Source: Candidatus Nanopelagicales bacterium (lineage in GTDB: Bacteria; Actinomycetota; Actinomycetes; S36-B12). From it: a stretch of 64,000 nucleotides of DNA. Position numbers and translations under genes: made by a program. Positions 34,840 through 46,000 of this stretch are shown here, in pieces (position 1 is the stretch's first letter; each line of letters opens with the position of its first letter). The stretch lies in assembly GCA_028687755.1 (NCBI GenBank), contig JAQTZL010000001.1:265404-329403 (forward strand), given 5' to 3'. The notes beneath the pieces are model-generated. The model was not told the origin of the DNA. It saw nothing but the letters and a program-made list of their open reading frames with translations, and did no database searches.

Positions 34840-36807
34840 TTAGAGCTCCCGAGGATCCAGATACACATGCACCGCACCGAGCGCTGCCTTGGCACTTCTA
34901 GCCGCAGTAATCGCATGTAAAGCAGCCGCTAATTGCGCTCCATCTTGGCGATTCACCAGCACAATCGCTTTGCCGTCCGTTGGTCCTAAAACCCGAACAT
35001 CAATGCTTTTTTCTAATGAAGTGATCACTTCGATCAGATCATTGTGCTCACCCTTGAGTACTGCTGCTCGTGATTCAGGAGGCAACCCCGTTGCCTTGCG
35101 ATCAGCAAGCTCACGCATGGCAAACCAGCCAGCGTCCCAACGCACGAGCGCTTGCACTGACGTCAACGCATGATCAGCCGTAAGCACGACATGTGCTTTT
35201 GGTCGTGCAAGTAACGCAGCCGCAAACCAACGGCGCACTGCCTCTTCGCTCGCCCGCAATCCAGTGCGCATCAACTGGCCGCGAGCATCAAGGAGCACGA
35301 TTGCTGCATAGCCATCTGCTGCAATTGGTTCAACCCCCGGAGTTGCCACGACCAGTGCAGGTGTTGCATCGACCTCGCGATGAATGTTGTCTCCTGAAGA
35401 CCAAATGATGGGCGTGCCAGGAAAGGCTCGACCAAATTCTTCCGCAGTTCGCTCAACCCCTGTTGCTACTGCTCTGAACTTGGTGCTCTTGCAATTCGTG
35501 CACGACCAGTTACCAACGAGTGCTCCACACCACATGCATTGCGGCACTGCATTATTGGACTTAATGGAGAGCGGGCCACCGCACGCACATAACGCTGGTT
35601 CGCGACATTGCTGACAGGACAGCAACGGCAAGTAACCCTTGCGCGGCACTTGGATCAACACGGGCCCCGTGCGCAACCCCTCCTTGGCAACAGCCCAGGC
35701 AGTATGCGGAATACGTGCGGACGCTGCAGCTGGATCGCGTGCAAGATCTTCGGTTTCCAAGGCGCGAATCACCGGCGCATGAGCGCGCAACCAATCACGT
35801 TCAGGCTCAAGGGCTGTTGCCCAACCACTTTCAATCCAACTTTGGGTTTCCACGCTGCGTGAAGGCCCACCAACAAGAAGCGCACAACCTTCAAGTTGCG
35901 AACGCAACGCCGCAACATCACGCACATTCCAATACGGCGCTTGCGGTTCCCAACAGGCATCATCAGCGTCGTCCCACACGATCACGAGTTGCAGATCTTT
36001 CACTGGCGCAAACACTGCGTTACGTGTGCCAATCACCACGCGTGCTTCACCACGCAACACAGAAAGGAATTCTCGATACCGGCGCTCTGGGCCAAGTTCT
36101 GCACTTAAGAGTGCTCGAGTGTCTTTCAGGTCATTCGTGGCGCTCACAAGTTGCTGCACATCCCAGGCATCAGGAACTATTACGAGCACGCCACCTGTTT
36201 CTTGTGAAAGTACTGCGCGGATTAATGCAACAACGTCTGAGGTCCACGATTGAGCTGGCGCACTCCCCCAAACTCCGCGCACATGCACTAGGCGACCTTC
36301 ACTTGCGCGTTGTAACAACGCACGACCATGCACATATCGATCCCACGATGCCCAGTTTTCTTCAGTGAGTTCGGTGGTGATTGGCGTTCGTGTTAAAGGC
36401 GCACTTTCAGCTCGAGCATGTCTTGGCGGCACGGCTGAACGAAATACATCACTAAAGGTTCCCGCGAAACGCTCTGCTGTTGCTGTGACGAGTGCTGTAG
36501 TTGCTGGCGTGAGGATTGGCTCTGGCCCAAGCACCCGCTCTAATGGGCGCAGACTCTTGGCTTCACTTTCAGCAATGCGTCCAACGACCACACCATTGAT
36601 CAAGCGACCAGCAAAGCGCACACGCACCCGCACGCCTGATTGCACCTGCTCATCAAGGGCAGCAGGAATCGAATAATCGAAAATGCGATCAAGATGCGGC
36701 AATGGTGCATCAATGCGCACCTGTGCAACAGGGTTTACTTCAGCAAGAGACGCAGCCTTGCGCACCGGTTTGGTGCGCTTGGGCAGAAACTCAAGCTGAT
36801 CACTCAC
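34840..36807 (-). CDS. priA: Primosomal protein N' (PriA), helicase-degenerate actinobacterial form
   Basis: PriA restarts stalled replication forks. The 655-residue protein has the 3' DNA-binding domain (VAQVRIDAPLPHLDRIFDYSIP, VRVRFAGRLINGVVVGRI) and the Zn-binding region with paired Cys (LLSCQQC, CACGG, QCMWCG, CTNC). The helicase core lacks Walker A GKT and has WDDADD where DEEH would be, so ATP-driven unwinding is most likely lost. This is normal for actinobacteria. It follows metK after about ten bases and ends the long pyr-metK cluster; its stop abuts the convergent toxin gene. Confidence 0.9.
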   Translation of the reverse strand: MSDQLEFLPKRTKPVRKAASLAEVNPVAQVRIDAPLPHLDRIFDYSIPAALDEQVQSGVRVRVRFAGRLINGVVVGRIAESEAKSLRPLERVLGPEPILTPATTALVTATAERFAGTFSDVFRSAVPPRHARAESAPLTRTPITTELTEENWASWDRYVHGRALLQRASEGRLVHVRGVWGSAPAQSWTSDVVALIRAVLSQETGGVLVIVPDAWDVQQLVSATNDLKDTRALLSAELGPERRYREFLSVLRGEARVVIGTRNAVFAPVKDLQLVIVWDDADDACWEPQAPYWNVRDVAALRSQLEGCALLVGGPSRSVETQSWIESGWATALEPERDWLRAHAPVIRALETEDLARDPAAASARIPHTAWAVAKEGLRTGPVLIQVPRKGYLPLLSCQQCREPALCACGGPLSIKSNNAVPQCMWCGALVGNWSCTNCKSTKFRAVATGVERTAEEFGRAFPGTPIIWSSGDNIHREVDATPALVVATPGVEPIAADGYAAIVLLDARGQLMRTGLRASEEAVRRWFAAALLARPKAHVVLTADHALTSVQALVRWDAGWFAMRELADRKATGLPPESRAAVLKGEHNDLIEVITSLEKSIDVRVLGPTDGKAIVLVNRQDGAQLAAALHAITAARSAKAALGAVHVYLDPREL

Positions 36808-36816
36808 GCGAACAGG

Positions 36817-38067
36817 CTAGAGGCCTGCAACCTCACGCAGTTGCTCGGCACGGTCAGTGCTTTCCCACGTGAATGTTGGTCCGACCTGCGTGCGCTTTGC
36901 AGCATCAGCATTGTCGAGCAAGGAGTTCACACCTTGTGGGCGACCAAAGTGACCGTACGCAGCTGTGGTGCGGTAGATCGGACGCAGAAGGTCAAGATCG
37001 CGAATGATCGCTGCTGGGCGAAGATCAAAGACGCGAAGCACGGCTTCTTGGATTGCTTCGTCACTCTTCACGCCGGTGCCAAAAGTCTCAACAAATACGC
37101 CAACAGGATGCGCTTTGCCAATGGCGTAGGCAACCTGAACTTCACAGCGAGTAGCAAGGCCAGCGGCAACGACGTTCTTGGCCACCCAACGCATTGCGTA
37201 GGCAGCCGAACGGTCAACCTTTGAAGGGTCTTTGCCGGAGAATGCACCGCCACCGTGACGAGCCATACCGCCGTAGGTGTCAACGATGATCTTGCGGCCG
37301 GTCAGGCCCGCATCGCCCATTGGTCCACCGACAACGAAGTTGCCTGTTGGGTTCACGAGCAAACGGAAATCCTTGGAATCAAGGTCAATGGCTTCAAGCA
37401 CTGGCTCAACAACGTACTTGCGGATATCTGGAGCAAGCATGGTGTCGAGGTTGATGTCAGCTGCATGCTGACTGGAAACCACGATGGTATCGATGCGAAC
37501 TGGGCGCTGATTCTCGTCGTATTCGATGGTGACTTGGGTCTTACCATCTGGGCGAAGGTAAGGAACGGTGCCGTCCTTGCGCACTGCAGTGAGCTGCTCT
37601 GACAAACGGTGAGCCAATGAAATTGGCAGTGGCATCAATTCAACGGTGTCGGTGCAGGCGTAACCAAACATCAAGCCTTGGTCGCCAGCGCCTTGACGGT
37701 CCAATGGATCCGATGAGCCTTCTGCGCGCTCTTCGTAGGCATCGTCAACACCCATGGCAATGTCAGGTGACTGCTTGCCGATGGACACCTGAATGCCACA
37801 AGACTCGCCATCGAAACCCTTGGTTGAAGAGTCGTAGCCGATTTCAAGAACGGTTTCGCGCACGAGGTTCATCACGTCAGCAAAACCTGAGGTGGTGACT
37901 TCGCCAGCAACATGAACCTGGCCAGTGGTCAGCATGGTTTCCACTGCAACACGGCTCGTTGGGTCCTGACGCAAGAGATCGTCGAGGATCGCATCACTGA
38001 TGGCGTCAGCCATTTTGTCTGGATGGCCCTCGGTAACGGACTCAGAAGTAAACAGTCGCTTCGACAC
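36817..38067 (-). CDS. metK: S-adenosylmethionine synthetase
   Basis: Makes SAM from methionine and ATP. The 416-residue enzyme has the family motifs [33 protein letters not shown] and [19 protein letters not shown], with the tail region typical of actinobacteria. Unlike the peroxiredoxin locus at 22.3 kb, no S-box precedes it. The leader only holds a small inverted repeat at 38082-38106 (TGACGG/CCGTCA flanked by AATT), which may be a terminator or processing site after coaBC. It lies between coaBC and priA in the conserved actinobacterial order. Confidence 0.98.
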   Translation of the reverse strand: MSKRLFTSESVTEGHPDKMADAISDAILDDLLRQDPTSRVAVETMLTTGQVHVAGEVTTSGFADVMNLVRETVLEIGYDSSTKGFDGESCGIQVSIGKQSPDIAMGVDDAYEERAEGSSDPLDRQGAGDQGLMFGYACTDTVELMPLPISLAHRLSEQLTAVRKDGTVPYLRPDGKTQVTIEYDENQRPVRIDTIVVSSQHAADINLDTMLAPDIRKYVVEPVLEAIDLDSKDFRLLVNPTGNFVVGGPMGDAGLTGRKIIVDTYGGMARHGGGAFSGKDPSKVDRSAAYAMRWVAKNVVAAGLATRCEVQVAYAIGKAHPVGVFVETFGTGVKSDEAIQEAVLRVFDLRPAAIIRDLDLLRPIYRTTAAYGHFGRPQGVNSLLDNADAAKRTQVGPTFTWESTDRAEQLREVAGL

Positions 38068-38132
38068 TTGCCCTACCCCTTAATTGCTGACGGATGCCCG
38101 TCAATTGCGAACTTGAAGTCTATCTGTTGAAC

Positions 38133-39323
38133 CTAGGAAACCCGTGGAGCGACAAGGTCCCAAAGCGCATCTGCAACCTGAGCTTTTGAACTCCGGTCAA
38201 TCTGAACTGCGGTGCCATCAGCACCCAAGATCACCACACTGTTCTCATGAGACCCAAAGACCTCTTGGGTCCCAACTTCATTGACCACCAGCAGGTCACA
38301 GCCCTTACGCGCCAACTTGGACTGGCCAAGTTCGAGTAAATGATCATGATGATCAGCCGTTTCTGCAGCAAAGCCGACAATCAGCGGTGACGACCCTGAG
38401 CGCTGCTTGACCAAACTGGCGAGCACATCAACGGTTGTGGTGAGTTCCATTAAGACTTGGTCACTATCAAGGTGTTCTTTCTTTATCTTCTTGCCAGCTT
38501 CAGTGTGTGGCTTGAAGTCAGCAACCGCGGCAGCCATCACCACGACATCACCCGTATGCGCACACATCGCTTCGTAAAGATCTTGAGCAGAACTCACCCG
38601 CACCAACTCAACACCGGCAGGAGGTTCAACGTGCATATGGGCTGCAACCAAGGTGACGTGGGCTCCACGTGACACTGCTGTGCGCGCTAACTCCACACCT
38701 TGCTTGCCGCTACTGCGATTACCGAGATAACGCACCGGATCTAAAGCTTCGTGAGTGCCACCAGCACTAATCACGATCTTCACACCCGCAAGATCATTCG
38801 TTGGCTTGCGACGAAGAACATCTTTCACCGCGTCAACGATTGCGGACGGATCAGGTAAACGACCAGGCCCAGTGTCCGCACCAGTCAATCGACCACTGGC
38901 TGGTTCCAGCACGATAATTCCGCGAGCTCGCAGCTGCGCAACATTGGCTTGGGTTGCTGGATGCACCCACATTTCAGTGTGCATTGCCGGCGCCATCACG
39001 ATTGGGCAGCGTGCAGTGAGCAAGGTGTTGGTCAAAAGATCATTGGCAACGCCATGTGTTGCTCGTGCAAGGAGATCAGCTGTTGCTGGTGCAATCACAA
39101 CAACATCTGCAGTTTGCCCAAGTCGCACATGTGGAACGTCAGAAATATTGCTCCATACATCGCTGGCAACGGGCTTTCCAGAAAGCGCTGACCAGGTGGG
39201 TTCGCCAACAAATTTCAGTGCAGCATCGGTGGGAACAACAGTGACGTCGTGTCCGGATTCAGCAAGACCGCGTAACACCTCAACGGCTTTGTACGCCGCA
39301 ATGCCACCGGCTACCCCCAGCAC
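38133..39323 (-). CDS. coaBC: Bifunctional phosphopantothenoylcysteine decarboxylase/synthase
   Basis: Two steps of coenzyme A synthesis. The 396-residue protein has an N-terminal flavin decarboxylase half (GVAGGIAAYKAVEVLRGL, active-site His in PHVRLGQTADVVVIAPATADLLAR, MAPAMHTEMW) and a C-terminal CTP-dependent ligase half (VKIVISAGGTHEALDPVRYLGNRSSGKQG and AAAVADFKP). GTG at 39323 is the only reasonable start near the first beta strand. It follows rpoZ by about 50 bases. Confidence 0.94.
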   Translation of the reverse strand: MLGVAGGIAAYKAVEVLRGLAESGHDVTVVPTDAALKFVGEPTWSALSGKPVASDVWSNISDVPHVRLGQTADVVVIAPATADLLARATHGVANDLLTNTLLTARCPIVMAPAMHTEMWVHPATQANVAQLRARGIIVLEPASGRLTGADTGPGRLPDPSAIVDAVKDVLRRKPTNDLAGVKIVISAGGTHEALDPVRYLGNRSSGKQGVELARTAVSRGAHVTLVAAHMHVEPPAGVELVRVSSAQDLYEAMCAHTGDVVVMAAAVADFKPHTEAGKKIKKEHLDSDQVLMELTTTVDVLASLVKQRSGSSPLIVGFAAETADHHDHLLELGQSKLARKGCDLLVVNEVGTQEVFGSHENSVVILGADGTAVQIDRSSKAQVADALWDLVAPRVS

Positions 39324-39376
39324 GACTCGAGGCCGGCCACCCGTGATGGGTGAACCGGCCTCGAATGAAGTGGTGG

Positions 39377-39640
39377 TCAGGCCTGCTCCTCGAGAGGCTC
39401 TGAGGTGAGCAACCCTGCGTCGATTTCGCGAAGTGCGATCGAGATCGACTTTTCTTGCAAGTGGGTCTCAACAAGTGGACCGACGTACTCAAGCAGGCCT
39501 TCGCCCAGCTGTGAGTAGTACGCATTGATCTGACGGGCCCGCTTTGACGCATAGCTCACAAGTGAGAACTTGGAGTCGGTCTTTTCGAGAAGTGAGTCAA
39601 TTGAGGGGTAAACGATGCCCTCACCGCGGGGTGTTGTCAT
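39377..39640 (-). CDS. rpoZ: RNA polymerase subunit omega
   Basis: An 87-residue subunit that aids assembly of the beta' subunit. It shows [35 protein letters not shown], the full omega core, with an acidic tail (TSEPLEEQA). The start lies inside gmk, 20 bases before its stop, so translation is coupled to gmk, as in other actinobacteria. Confidence 0.95.
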   Translation of the reverse strand: MTTPRGEGIVYPSIDSLLEKTDSKFSLVSYASKRARQINAYYSQLGEGLLEYVGPLVETHLQEKSISIALREIDAGLLTSEPLEEQA

Positions 39641-40181
39641 GCAGGAAGCCTACCAAGGTTTGTGCGGCCGTCTCGACGTCGGTATTGACCACGATCTCGT
39701 CGAACTCCCCTTGGGCTGCCATTTCCACCCTCGCGGCCTCCAGCCGAGCGGCAACCGCCTCCTCGGATTCGGTGCCCCGGCCTCGTAGGCGCGCCTCCAA
39801 GACCTCCCACGATGGGGGCGCCAGAAATACCAATCGAGCGCCAGGATCGGCCTGACGAACCTGCCGGGCTCCGAATAACTCAATTTCTAGGACGACTGGG
39901 ATGCCTTGGGCCCGACGCTCATCCACGGGCTTACGTGGCGTGCCATAGCTATTGCCGGCGAAGGTGGCCCACTCCAGCAGCTCCCCCTTGGCGACCAAAT
40001 CATCGAACTGCACCTGACTCAAGAAGAAGTAATGCTCGCCATCGACTTCACCTGGGCGGGCGGCGCGAGTCGTTGCTGAAACAGACAGCCACACGTCCGG
40101 CGATTGCCTCAGCACGGCTTGCACCACGGTGCTCTTACCTACGCCAGATGGGCCTGACACAACAACGAGTGGGGCCCTCAT
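39621..40181 (-). CDS. gmk: Guanylate kinase
   Basis: Phosphorylates GMP to GDP. The 186-residue protein has the P-loop [13 protein letters not shown] and the GMP-binding [21 protein letters not shown], and [13 protein letters not shown] followed by a lid region. It overlaps mihF upstream by four bases (ATGA) and rpoZ downstream by 20, so three genes are translationally chained. Its local G+C is somewhat higher than in the neighbours. Confidence 0.95.
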   Translation of the reverse strand: MRAPLVVVSGPSGVGKSTVVQAVLRQSPDVWLSVSATTRAARPGEVDGEHYFFLSQVQFDDLVAKGELLEWATFAGNSYGTPRKPVDERRAQGIPVVLEIELFGARQVRQADPGARLVFLAPPSWEVLEARLRGRGTESEEAVAARLEAARVEMAAQGEFDEIVVNTDVETAAQTLVGFLHDNTPR

Positions 40182-40492
40182 CGGGAAATCGTTTCTACTA
40201 ATATCGCACGCTGACGATCATTGAGCCCACCTACGCGGCGGGTAGCTGCGATACCTAATTGATCCATCACGTGTTCAGCCTTAATCGGGCCAACACCTGG
40301 CAAAGACTCCAATAACCACCGCACGCGCAAATTTGCATAGATCGCATCTTGCTCGGCACCACTGACAATGACCGTGGGATCCAACTGACCTGATTTGAGA
40401 TCTACGCGCAATTGCGCACGAAGGCGCCGAGCCTGCAGCGCTGCATCCAGAGCTGCTGCTCGTTGTTCAGGTGTACGGACTGGTGCTGCCAC
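40178..40492 (-). CDS. mihF: Actinobacterial integration host factor (mIHF)
   Basis: A nucleoid-associated DNA-binding protein of 104 residues. The N-terminal helix ([30 protein letters not shown]) leads into the helix-two-turns-helix domain ([23 protein letters not shown]). It is unrelated to E. coli IHF, but its Mycobacterium and Streptomyces homologues compact DNA. It lies immediately after pyrF (one base from its stop) and is coupled to gmk. Confidence 0.93.
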   Translation of the reverse strand: MAAPVRTPEQRAAALDAALQARRLRAQLRVDLKSGQLDPTVIVSGAEQDAIYANLRVRWLLESLPGVGPIKAEHVMDQLGIAATRRVGGLNDRQRAILVETISR

Positions 40493-41197
40493 TTAAGCGC
40501 CTAGGGACTTCGCGATTGTCCATGCCGCTTCAGTGAGATCCGGTGCCGCAGTAATTGGTCGACCAATCACTAAAAGATCTGCTCCCGATGCAATCGCATC
40601 CTGCGGAGTTGCCACGCGCTTTTGATCATTCACAGCAGCCCCCGCTGGGCGAACACCAGGTGTGATCAAGGTGATGTCTGCTGGAACAACGGCACGGATG
40701 GCCGCAACCTCAAGAGGTGAACACACAATTGCTCGTGCGCCTGCTCCAACCGCAACCTTCGCCAATCTCACTGCAGCTTCAATTGCTGGGCCTGCCATGC
40801 CAATACTTTCCAGCGTTGCTTCATCAATCGAAGTAAGCACGGTGACTGCAGTGATTTTGGTGTTAGGCAAAGCATTTGCAGCAGCTTCAATCATTGCCGC
40901 GCCACCTGATGCATGCACAGTGAGAAAAGCTGGCTCAAGTTCAGCAACTGCAAGCGCAGCCCCAGCAACTGTTGCAGGAATGTCATGCAATTTCAGATCA
41001 AGGAAGATCTGCACATCCGGTGAACCAACTTCCGCTGCACCTTGACGAGCCGCGTGCACTGCAGCAGCGCCATCGCGGCAATACACCTCAAGACCAACCT
41101 TGAGCGTTGAGACCACAGGCGACACTGCCCGCGACCACGCACGCACCACACCAAGATCAGGCGCATCAATAGCTACTGCGATAGGTGCCTTATTCAC
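40493..41197 (-). CDS. pyrF: Orotidine 5'-phosphate decarboxylase
   Basis: Last step of UMP synthesis. The 234-residue protein is of the short (E. coli/Bacillus) class, with the catalytic DLKLHDIPATV and Lys/Asp pair, PGVRPAGAAVNDQKR in the phosphate loop region and GADLLVIGRPIT. The mycobacterial type is longer, so this differs from M. tuberculosis. It is coupled to pyrD by a four-base overlap. Confidence 0.94.
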   Translation of the reverse strand: MNKAPIAVAIDAPDLGVVRAWSRAVSPVVSTLKVGLEVYCRDGAAAVHAARQGAAEVGSPDVQIFLDLKLHDIPATVAGAALAVAELEPAFLTVHASGGAAMIEAAANALPNTKITAVTVLTSIDEATLESIGMAGPAIEAAVRLAKVAVGAGARAIVCSPLEVAAIRAVVPADITLITPGVRPAGAAVNDQKRVATPQDAIASGADLLVIGRPITAAPDLTEAAWTIAKSLGA

Positions 41198-42204
41198 TCT
41201 TGTTCCTCTTCAACTACAGCGACATCTGGGCCGCGGTGCGCAAAGCCAATAGCTTCACGCAAGGTTGCAAAGCCGCGTTGAGCCAATGCGATTTCAAGTT
41301 CTTGCTGAACGCGCAATGGTGCGGACGGATCATGGAACGTCACCGTGCCAACAGACACTGCACTTGCACCCGCCAATATGAATTGCAACGCATCTTTACC
41401 ATTGCGAATACCACCCATGCCAAGAATTGGAAGGTGTGGCAATGCTTCGTGGATCTGCCATACACAGCGCACTGCCATCGGGCGAATTGCCGGGCCGGAA
41501 AGTCCACCGGTGATACCACCGAGTGCTGGGCGCATGGAATCTAGATCGATAACCATGCCAAGGGTGGTGTTAATGACAGCAACGGCATCTGCACCCGCAC
41601 GTTCAACAGCCTGCGCAATAGAAACGATGCTGGTGACGTCAGGTGAAAGCTTGGCAATGATTGGAATTTTCGTATCAGAATTTCGCCGCACGGCCTGAAT
41701 AACCTGTGAAGAAGAGTTTGGATCGCAAGCAAAAACTTGGCCGCGATCTTCAACGTTGGGGCAAGAAATATTGACCTCAATGGCACTGATGCCATCAACA
41801 GTGCGCAGCTTGGCTGCCAACTTGCCGTATTCCTCAACACTGCCACCGGCAATGGACACCACTGTGCGAGCACCGCGTTGACGCAACCATGCCAGATCAT
41901 TTTCAATGAATGAATCAATGCCAGGGCCTTGCAAACCAATGGAGTTCAACATCCCACTGGGCGTTTCGGCCATACGCGGAGTTGCACGACCCGAACGCGC
42001 ATTCATCATCACACTCTTGGTGACAATGCCACCCAGTTGCGTGATGTCGAAGAACTGATCGAGTTCCTTGCCCGCAGCTGCACAACCAGAAGCGGTGAAC
42101 ACCGGAGCTGGTGATTCGAAGTAGCCAAGCGAAGTCGACATATCAACTGATGGAAGATTCACTGTTGGGTCAACTGGACCGCTAGTAATAAGTGCGCGAG
42201 ACAT
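41194..42204 (-). CDS. pyrD: Dihydroorotate dehydrogenase, class 1B catalytic subunit
   Basis: Oxidises dihydroorotate with FMN. The 336-residue protein has the class 1 catalytic Cys in NISCPNVEDRG, KLSPDVTSIV, INTTLGM, and GGLSGPAIRPMAVRCVW with GMGGIRNGKDALQFI at the FMN phosphate site. The adjoining pyrK marks it as class 1B, which uses NAD+, and not the quinone-linked class 2. About 25 extra residues stand at the N-terminus (MSRALITSGPVDP) before the typical start. It overlaps the end of pyrK by one base. Confidence 0.95.
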   Translation of the reverse strand: MSRALITSGPVDPTVNLPSVDMSTSLGYFESPAPVFTASGCAAAGKELDQFFDITQLGGIVTKSVMMNARSGRATPRMAETPSGMLNSIGLQGPGIDSFIENDLAWLRQRGARTVVSIAGGSVEEYGKLAAKLRTVDGISAIEVNISCPNVEDRGQVFACDPNSSSQVIQAVRRNSDTKIPIIAKLSPDVTSIVSIAQAVERAGADAVAVINTTLGMVIDLDSMRPALGGITGGLSGPAIRPMAVRCVWQIHEALPHLPILGMGGIRNGKDALQFILAGASAVSVGTVTFHDPSAPLRVQQELEIALAQRGFATLREAIGFAHRGPDVAVVEEEQE

Positions 42205-43058
42205 TAGTGACCTCCCGTTGGAGCACCGAGAGTGTCAGATGGGACGGTACCCACATCACTCCAGCGCACGCGATCACCGCGGAAAACAGGGCCTTCAACG
42301 CATGAACGCACCATCCGAGTGATGCCATCGTCGCCAATGACAGGCAACACGCAGGTCATACACACCCCAACGCCGCAGGCCATGGATTCTTCGACTGAGC
42401 ACTGGCTGTAGACACCGCGTGCAGTTGCAATGTCAGCGACTGCAGAAAGCATGCCCATCGGCCCGCAGGCGTACACGACATCTGCTTGAGTCTTGGTGAT
42501 GATGTCGTCAAGCACATCAGTGACGCGACCTTGCACACCCAACGAACCATCATCAGTAGTAACAGTCAACGTTGCAGCAGCGCGCTTAATTTCTAACGTG
42601 CCAAAAAGCTTCTCTTCGGTTGCTGCGCCAGCAATAACATCAACTCGGCAACCGCGTTCACGCAATTGATCAGCAAGCATGAACAACGGTGCAGTTCCGT
42701 AACCGCCACCAACCAGGATGCAGTTCGCTGGCTCCTTCGGCAACGTGAACGGACGCCCAAGTGGTCCGACAATGCTCAAGTAATCATGACGACGACGATC
42801 AACGAGCCACTGCGTGCCCTTGCCATGCACGCCGATCACGATATCCACTGATCCGCCATACACACCGCGAGATTGCACTTGATAGATCGCAAACGAACGA
42901 CGAAGCAACAGCCCTGACTCTTCGCCACCGATACCGATGTTCAGGAAGTGACCAGGGCGGGTGCGCTCAGCTAAGCCTGGCGCGGTTAACGACATCACGG
43001 TGTACATGCCAGCTCGACGCACGTCGAGCACCTGACCGGTGATTTGCAGTGGAGCCAT
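42204..43058 (-). CDS. pyrK: Dihydroorotate dehydrogenase electron transfer subunit
   Basis: Passes electrons from the PyrD FMN to NAD+ through FAD and a 2Fe-2S cluster. The 284-residue protein has a FAD-binding barrel (RTRPGHFLNIGIG, LLLRRSFAIYQV), an NAD domain (CILVGGGYGTAPLFMLADQL) and the C-terminal cluster Cys in EESMACGVGVCMTCVLP and later RSCVEGPVF. It is situated between carB (two bases) and pyrD (overlap), so the two subunits are made together. Confidence 0.94.
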   Translation of the reverse strand: MAPLQITGQVLDVRRAGMYTVMSLTAPGLAERTRPGHFLNIGIGGEESGLLLRRSFAIYQVQSRGVYGGSVDIVIGVHGKGTQWLVDRRRHDYLSIVGPLGRPFTLPKEPANCILVGGGYGTAPLFMLADQLRERGCRVDVIAGAATEEKLFGTLEIKRAAATLTVTTDDGSLGVQGRVTDVLDDIITKTQADVVYACGPMGMLSAVADIATARGVYSQCSVEESMACGVGVCMTCVLPVIGDDGITRMVRSCVEGPVFRGDRVRWSDVGTVPSDTLGAPTGGH

Positions 43059-43060
43059 GG

Positions 43061-46000
43061 TTAGGCCTCCTTCGTTGAGGCAAGGAGGCTATCGCGTTGA
43101 GCCGCGCGGAGCCGATCGAGATCAGCTCCATGCTCCTGGAGCGAACGAACAGTTGACTCTTCATGCTGAAGGGAATCAATGCCTTGAACAACGGCACCCA
43201 AACCTTGCACGGTGGTGATGGAAGGAACACCCTTCATCACGGCGGCAGTGCGAATTTCATAACCATCAAGGCGAGCACCCACACCATACGGCGTATTGAT
43301 GATCAATTGAATGTCGCCATTCATAATCGCATCAACAGTGGTTGGCTCCCCTGCATCTCCGGTGCCTTCATATGCCTTGCGAATGACTTCACACTTCACA
43401 CCGTTGCGACGCAGCACATCTGCTGTTCCTGATGTGGCAAGGATCTTGAACCCAAGATCACTCAAGCGCATCAGTGGGAAGATCGCAGCACGCTTATCGC
43501 GATCAGCAAGTGAGACGAACACAGTGCCACTTGTTGGCAAGGCGCCAGATGCTGCGTCTTGGGCCTTGGCGAACGCGACACCGAAGGTGTCATCAAGACC
43601 CATCACTTCACCAGTTGAACGCATCTCTGGACCAAGCACTGTGTCAACACCTTGGAAGCGACCAAAGGGCAGCACTGCTTCCTTCACCGATACCGCACAA
43701 CCATCAGGCAGAGTTCCGCCATCGCCAAGTTCCGGAAGAATCCCCTGCTTACGCAGATCAGCAATGCTTTGACCCATCATCACGCGTGCTGCAGCTTTTG
43801 CTACATGCACGGCGGTTGCCTTTGACACGAATGGCACGGTGCGCGATGCACGTGGGTTGGCTTCAAGGACATAGAGCACATCAGATGCCAATGCGTATTG
43901 CACGTTCAGCAATCCAAGGACTCCAACACCCTTGGCAATGGCTTCCGTTGACTTGCGAATGCGCTCGATCTGACTTGCACCCAAGGTGATCGGTGGCAAG
44001 GCACATGCGGAGTCACCGGAGTGAATACCCGCTTCTTCGATGTGTTCCATCACGCCAGCAAGGAAGAGTTCCTTACCGTCATATAGAGCATCAACGTCAA
44101 TTTCAATGGCATCGTCAAGGAAGCGGTCCACCAACACTGGATGGTCAACATTGATTTCCGTTGAGCGCTCGAGGTAATCAGCCAGCATTGCATCGTCGTA
44201 CACGATTTCCATGCCACGTCCACCAAGGACATAACTTGGGCGCACCAGCACTGGGTAACCCACCTCAGCCGCAATGGCTTGAGCTTCTGGGAAGGAAGCT
44301 GCCATGCCGTGCTTAGGCGCGATCAGACCAGCTTCAGCAAGCACGCGACCAAAAGCACCACGCTCTTCAGCAAGGTGAATGGATTCAGGTGACGTTCCAA
44401 CGATTGGCACGCCTGCATCCTTGAGCACCTGAGCTAAACCAAGCGGAGTCTGACCGCCAAGTTGCACGATCACGCCAGCGAGCTTTCCGGCTGCTGATTC
44501 CGCATGAACAATTTCGAGCACATCTTCAAGAGTGAGCGGCTCGAAGTACAAGCGATCTGATGTGTCATAGTCGGTAGACACAGTTTCAGGGTTGCAGTTC
44601 ACCATGATGGTCTCGTAACCAGCTTCGCGCAGAGTCAAGGCTGCGTGCACGCATGAGTAATCAAACTCAATACCTTGACCGATGCGGTTAGGGCCTGAAC
44701 CCAAGATGATGACCTTCTCGCGATCACTTGGAATCGCTTCCGTCTCTTCGTCATATGCCGAGTAGTGATACGGAGTCTTGGCTGCAAATTCTGCAGCGCA
44801 AGTATCAACGGTTTTGTACACCGGGCGAAGACCCAGCTCATGACGCTGACCGCGCACTTCAGCTTCCGTGAGCCCACGCAAGCGTGCGATCTGGAGATCT
44901 GAGAAGCCGTGACGCTTTGCGTAGCGCAGGACCTGATAATCCAACTTCGATGCAGCGCGTACTTCATCAGCGATTTCGTTGATCAAACAGATCTGATCAA
45001 GGAACCACGGATCGATCTTGGTGATGTCGAAAACTTCTTCTGGTGACACTCCAGCCCACAGTGCCAACTGCACCAACGAGAGGCGCCCATCATGCGGACG
45101 ACCCATCGTGGCCTTGAGTTCAGCAATATTGACCTCAGCCTTAGTTGCTGGCCACGAGAACACCGCTTCCTTCTTTTCCAAGGAACGCAGTGCCTTCTGC
45201 AGGGCTTCAGTGAAGTTACGGCCAATCGCCATGGCTTCACCCACGCTCTTCATGGTGGTGGTGAGCGTCGAATCAGCATTCGGGAACTTCTCGAACGCGA
45301 AGCGAGGAACCTTCACCACGATGTAGTCCAGGGTCGGTTCGAACGAGGCTGGAGTTTCCTTGGTGATGTCGTTTGGAATCTCATCCAGGGTGTAGCCAAC
45401 AGCCAAGCGAGCAGCAATCTTGGCAATTGGGAAGCCTGTGGCCTTGGATGCAAGTGCCGATGAACGTGACACGCGTGGGTTCATTTCGATGACGATCAGG
45501 CGACCGTCTTCGGGATTCACCGCAAATTGAATATTGCAACCGCCGGTATCAACGCCAACAGCGCGAATGATTTCAATGCCGACATCGCGCATGCGCTGGA
45601 ATTCACGGTCTGTGAGCGTGAGCGCGGGGGCCACTGTGATGGAGTCTCCGGTGTGCACGCCCATTGGATCCAAGTTCTCGATTGAACAAATCACCACGAC
45701 GTTGTCGCGGTGATCGCGCATGAGTTCGAGCTCGTATTCCTTCCAACCAAGGATTGACTCTTCAAGAAGAATCTCGGTGGTTGGGCTTGCCTGTAGGCCT
45801 GCGCCAGCGATGCGTCGAAGATCTTCTTCGTTGTACGCCATTCCTGAACCTGCGCCACCCATGGTGAATGATGGGCGAACCACCATTGGGTAACCCAAGT
45901 CATCAACAGCATCAAGGCACTCTTGAAGTGAGTGACAGATAACTGAGCGGGCGCTTTCAGCACCAATGTCAGCAACGATCTTCTTGAACATCTCGCGGTT

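Noticed and set aside
34840-36807. PriA as a pseudogene because of its lost helicase motifs
   Set aside because: The frame is full length with intact zinc-binding Cys, and loss of Walker motifs is normal in actinobacterial PriA.
38082-38106. SAM riboswitch before metK
   Set aside because: Only a six-base-pair hairpin with AATT flanks is present and none of the S-box or SAM-II/IV core strings.
45320-45345. tRNA-like GGTTCGAAC
   Set aside because: It lies within carB coding sequence and no cloverleaf can be drawn around it. No tRNA gene was found in the window.
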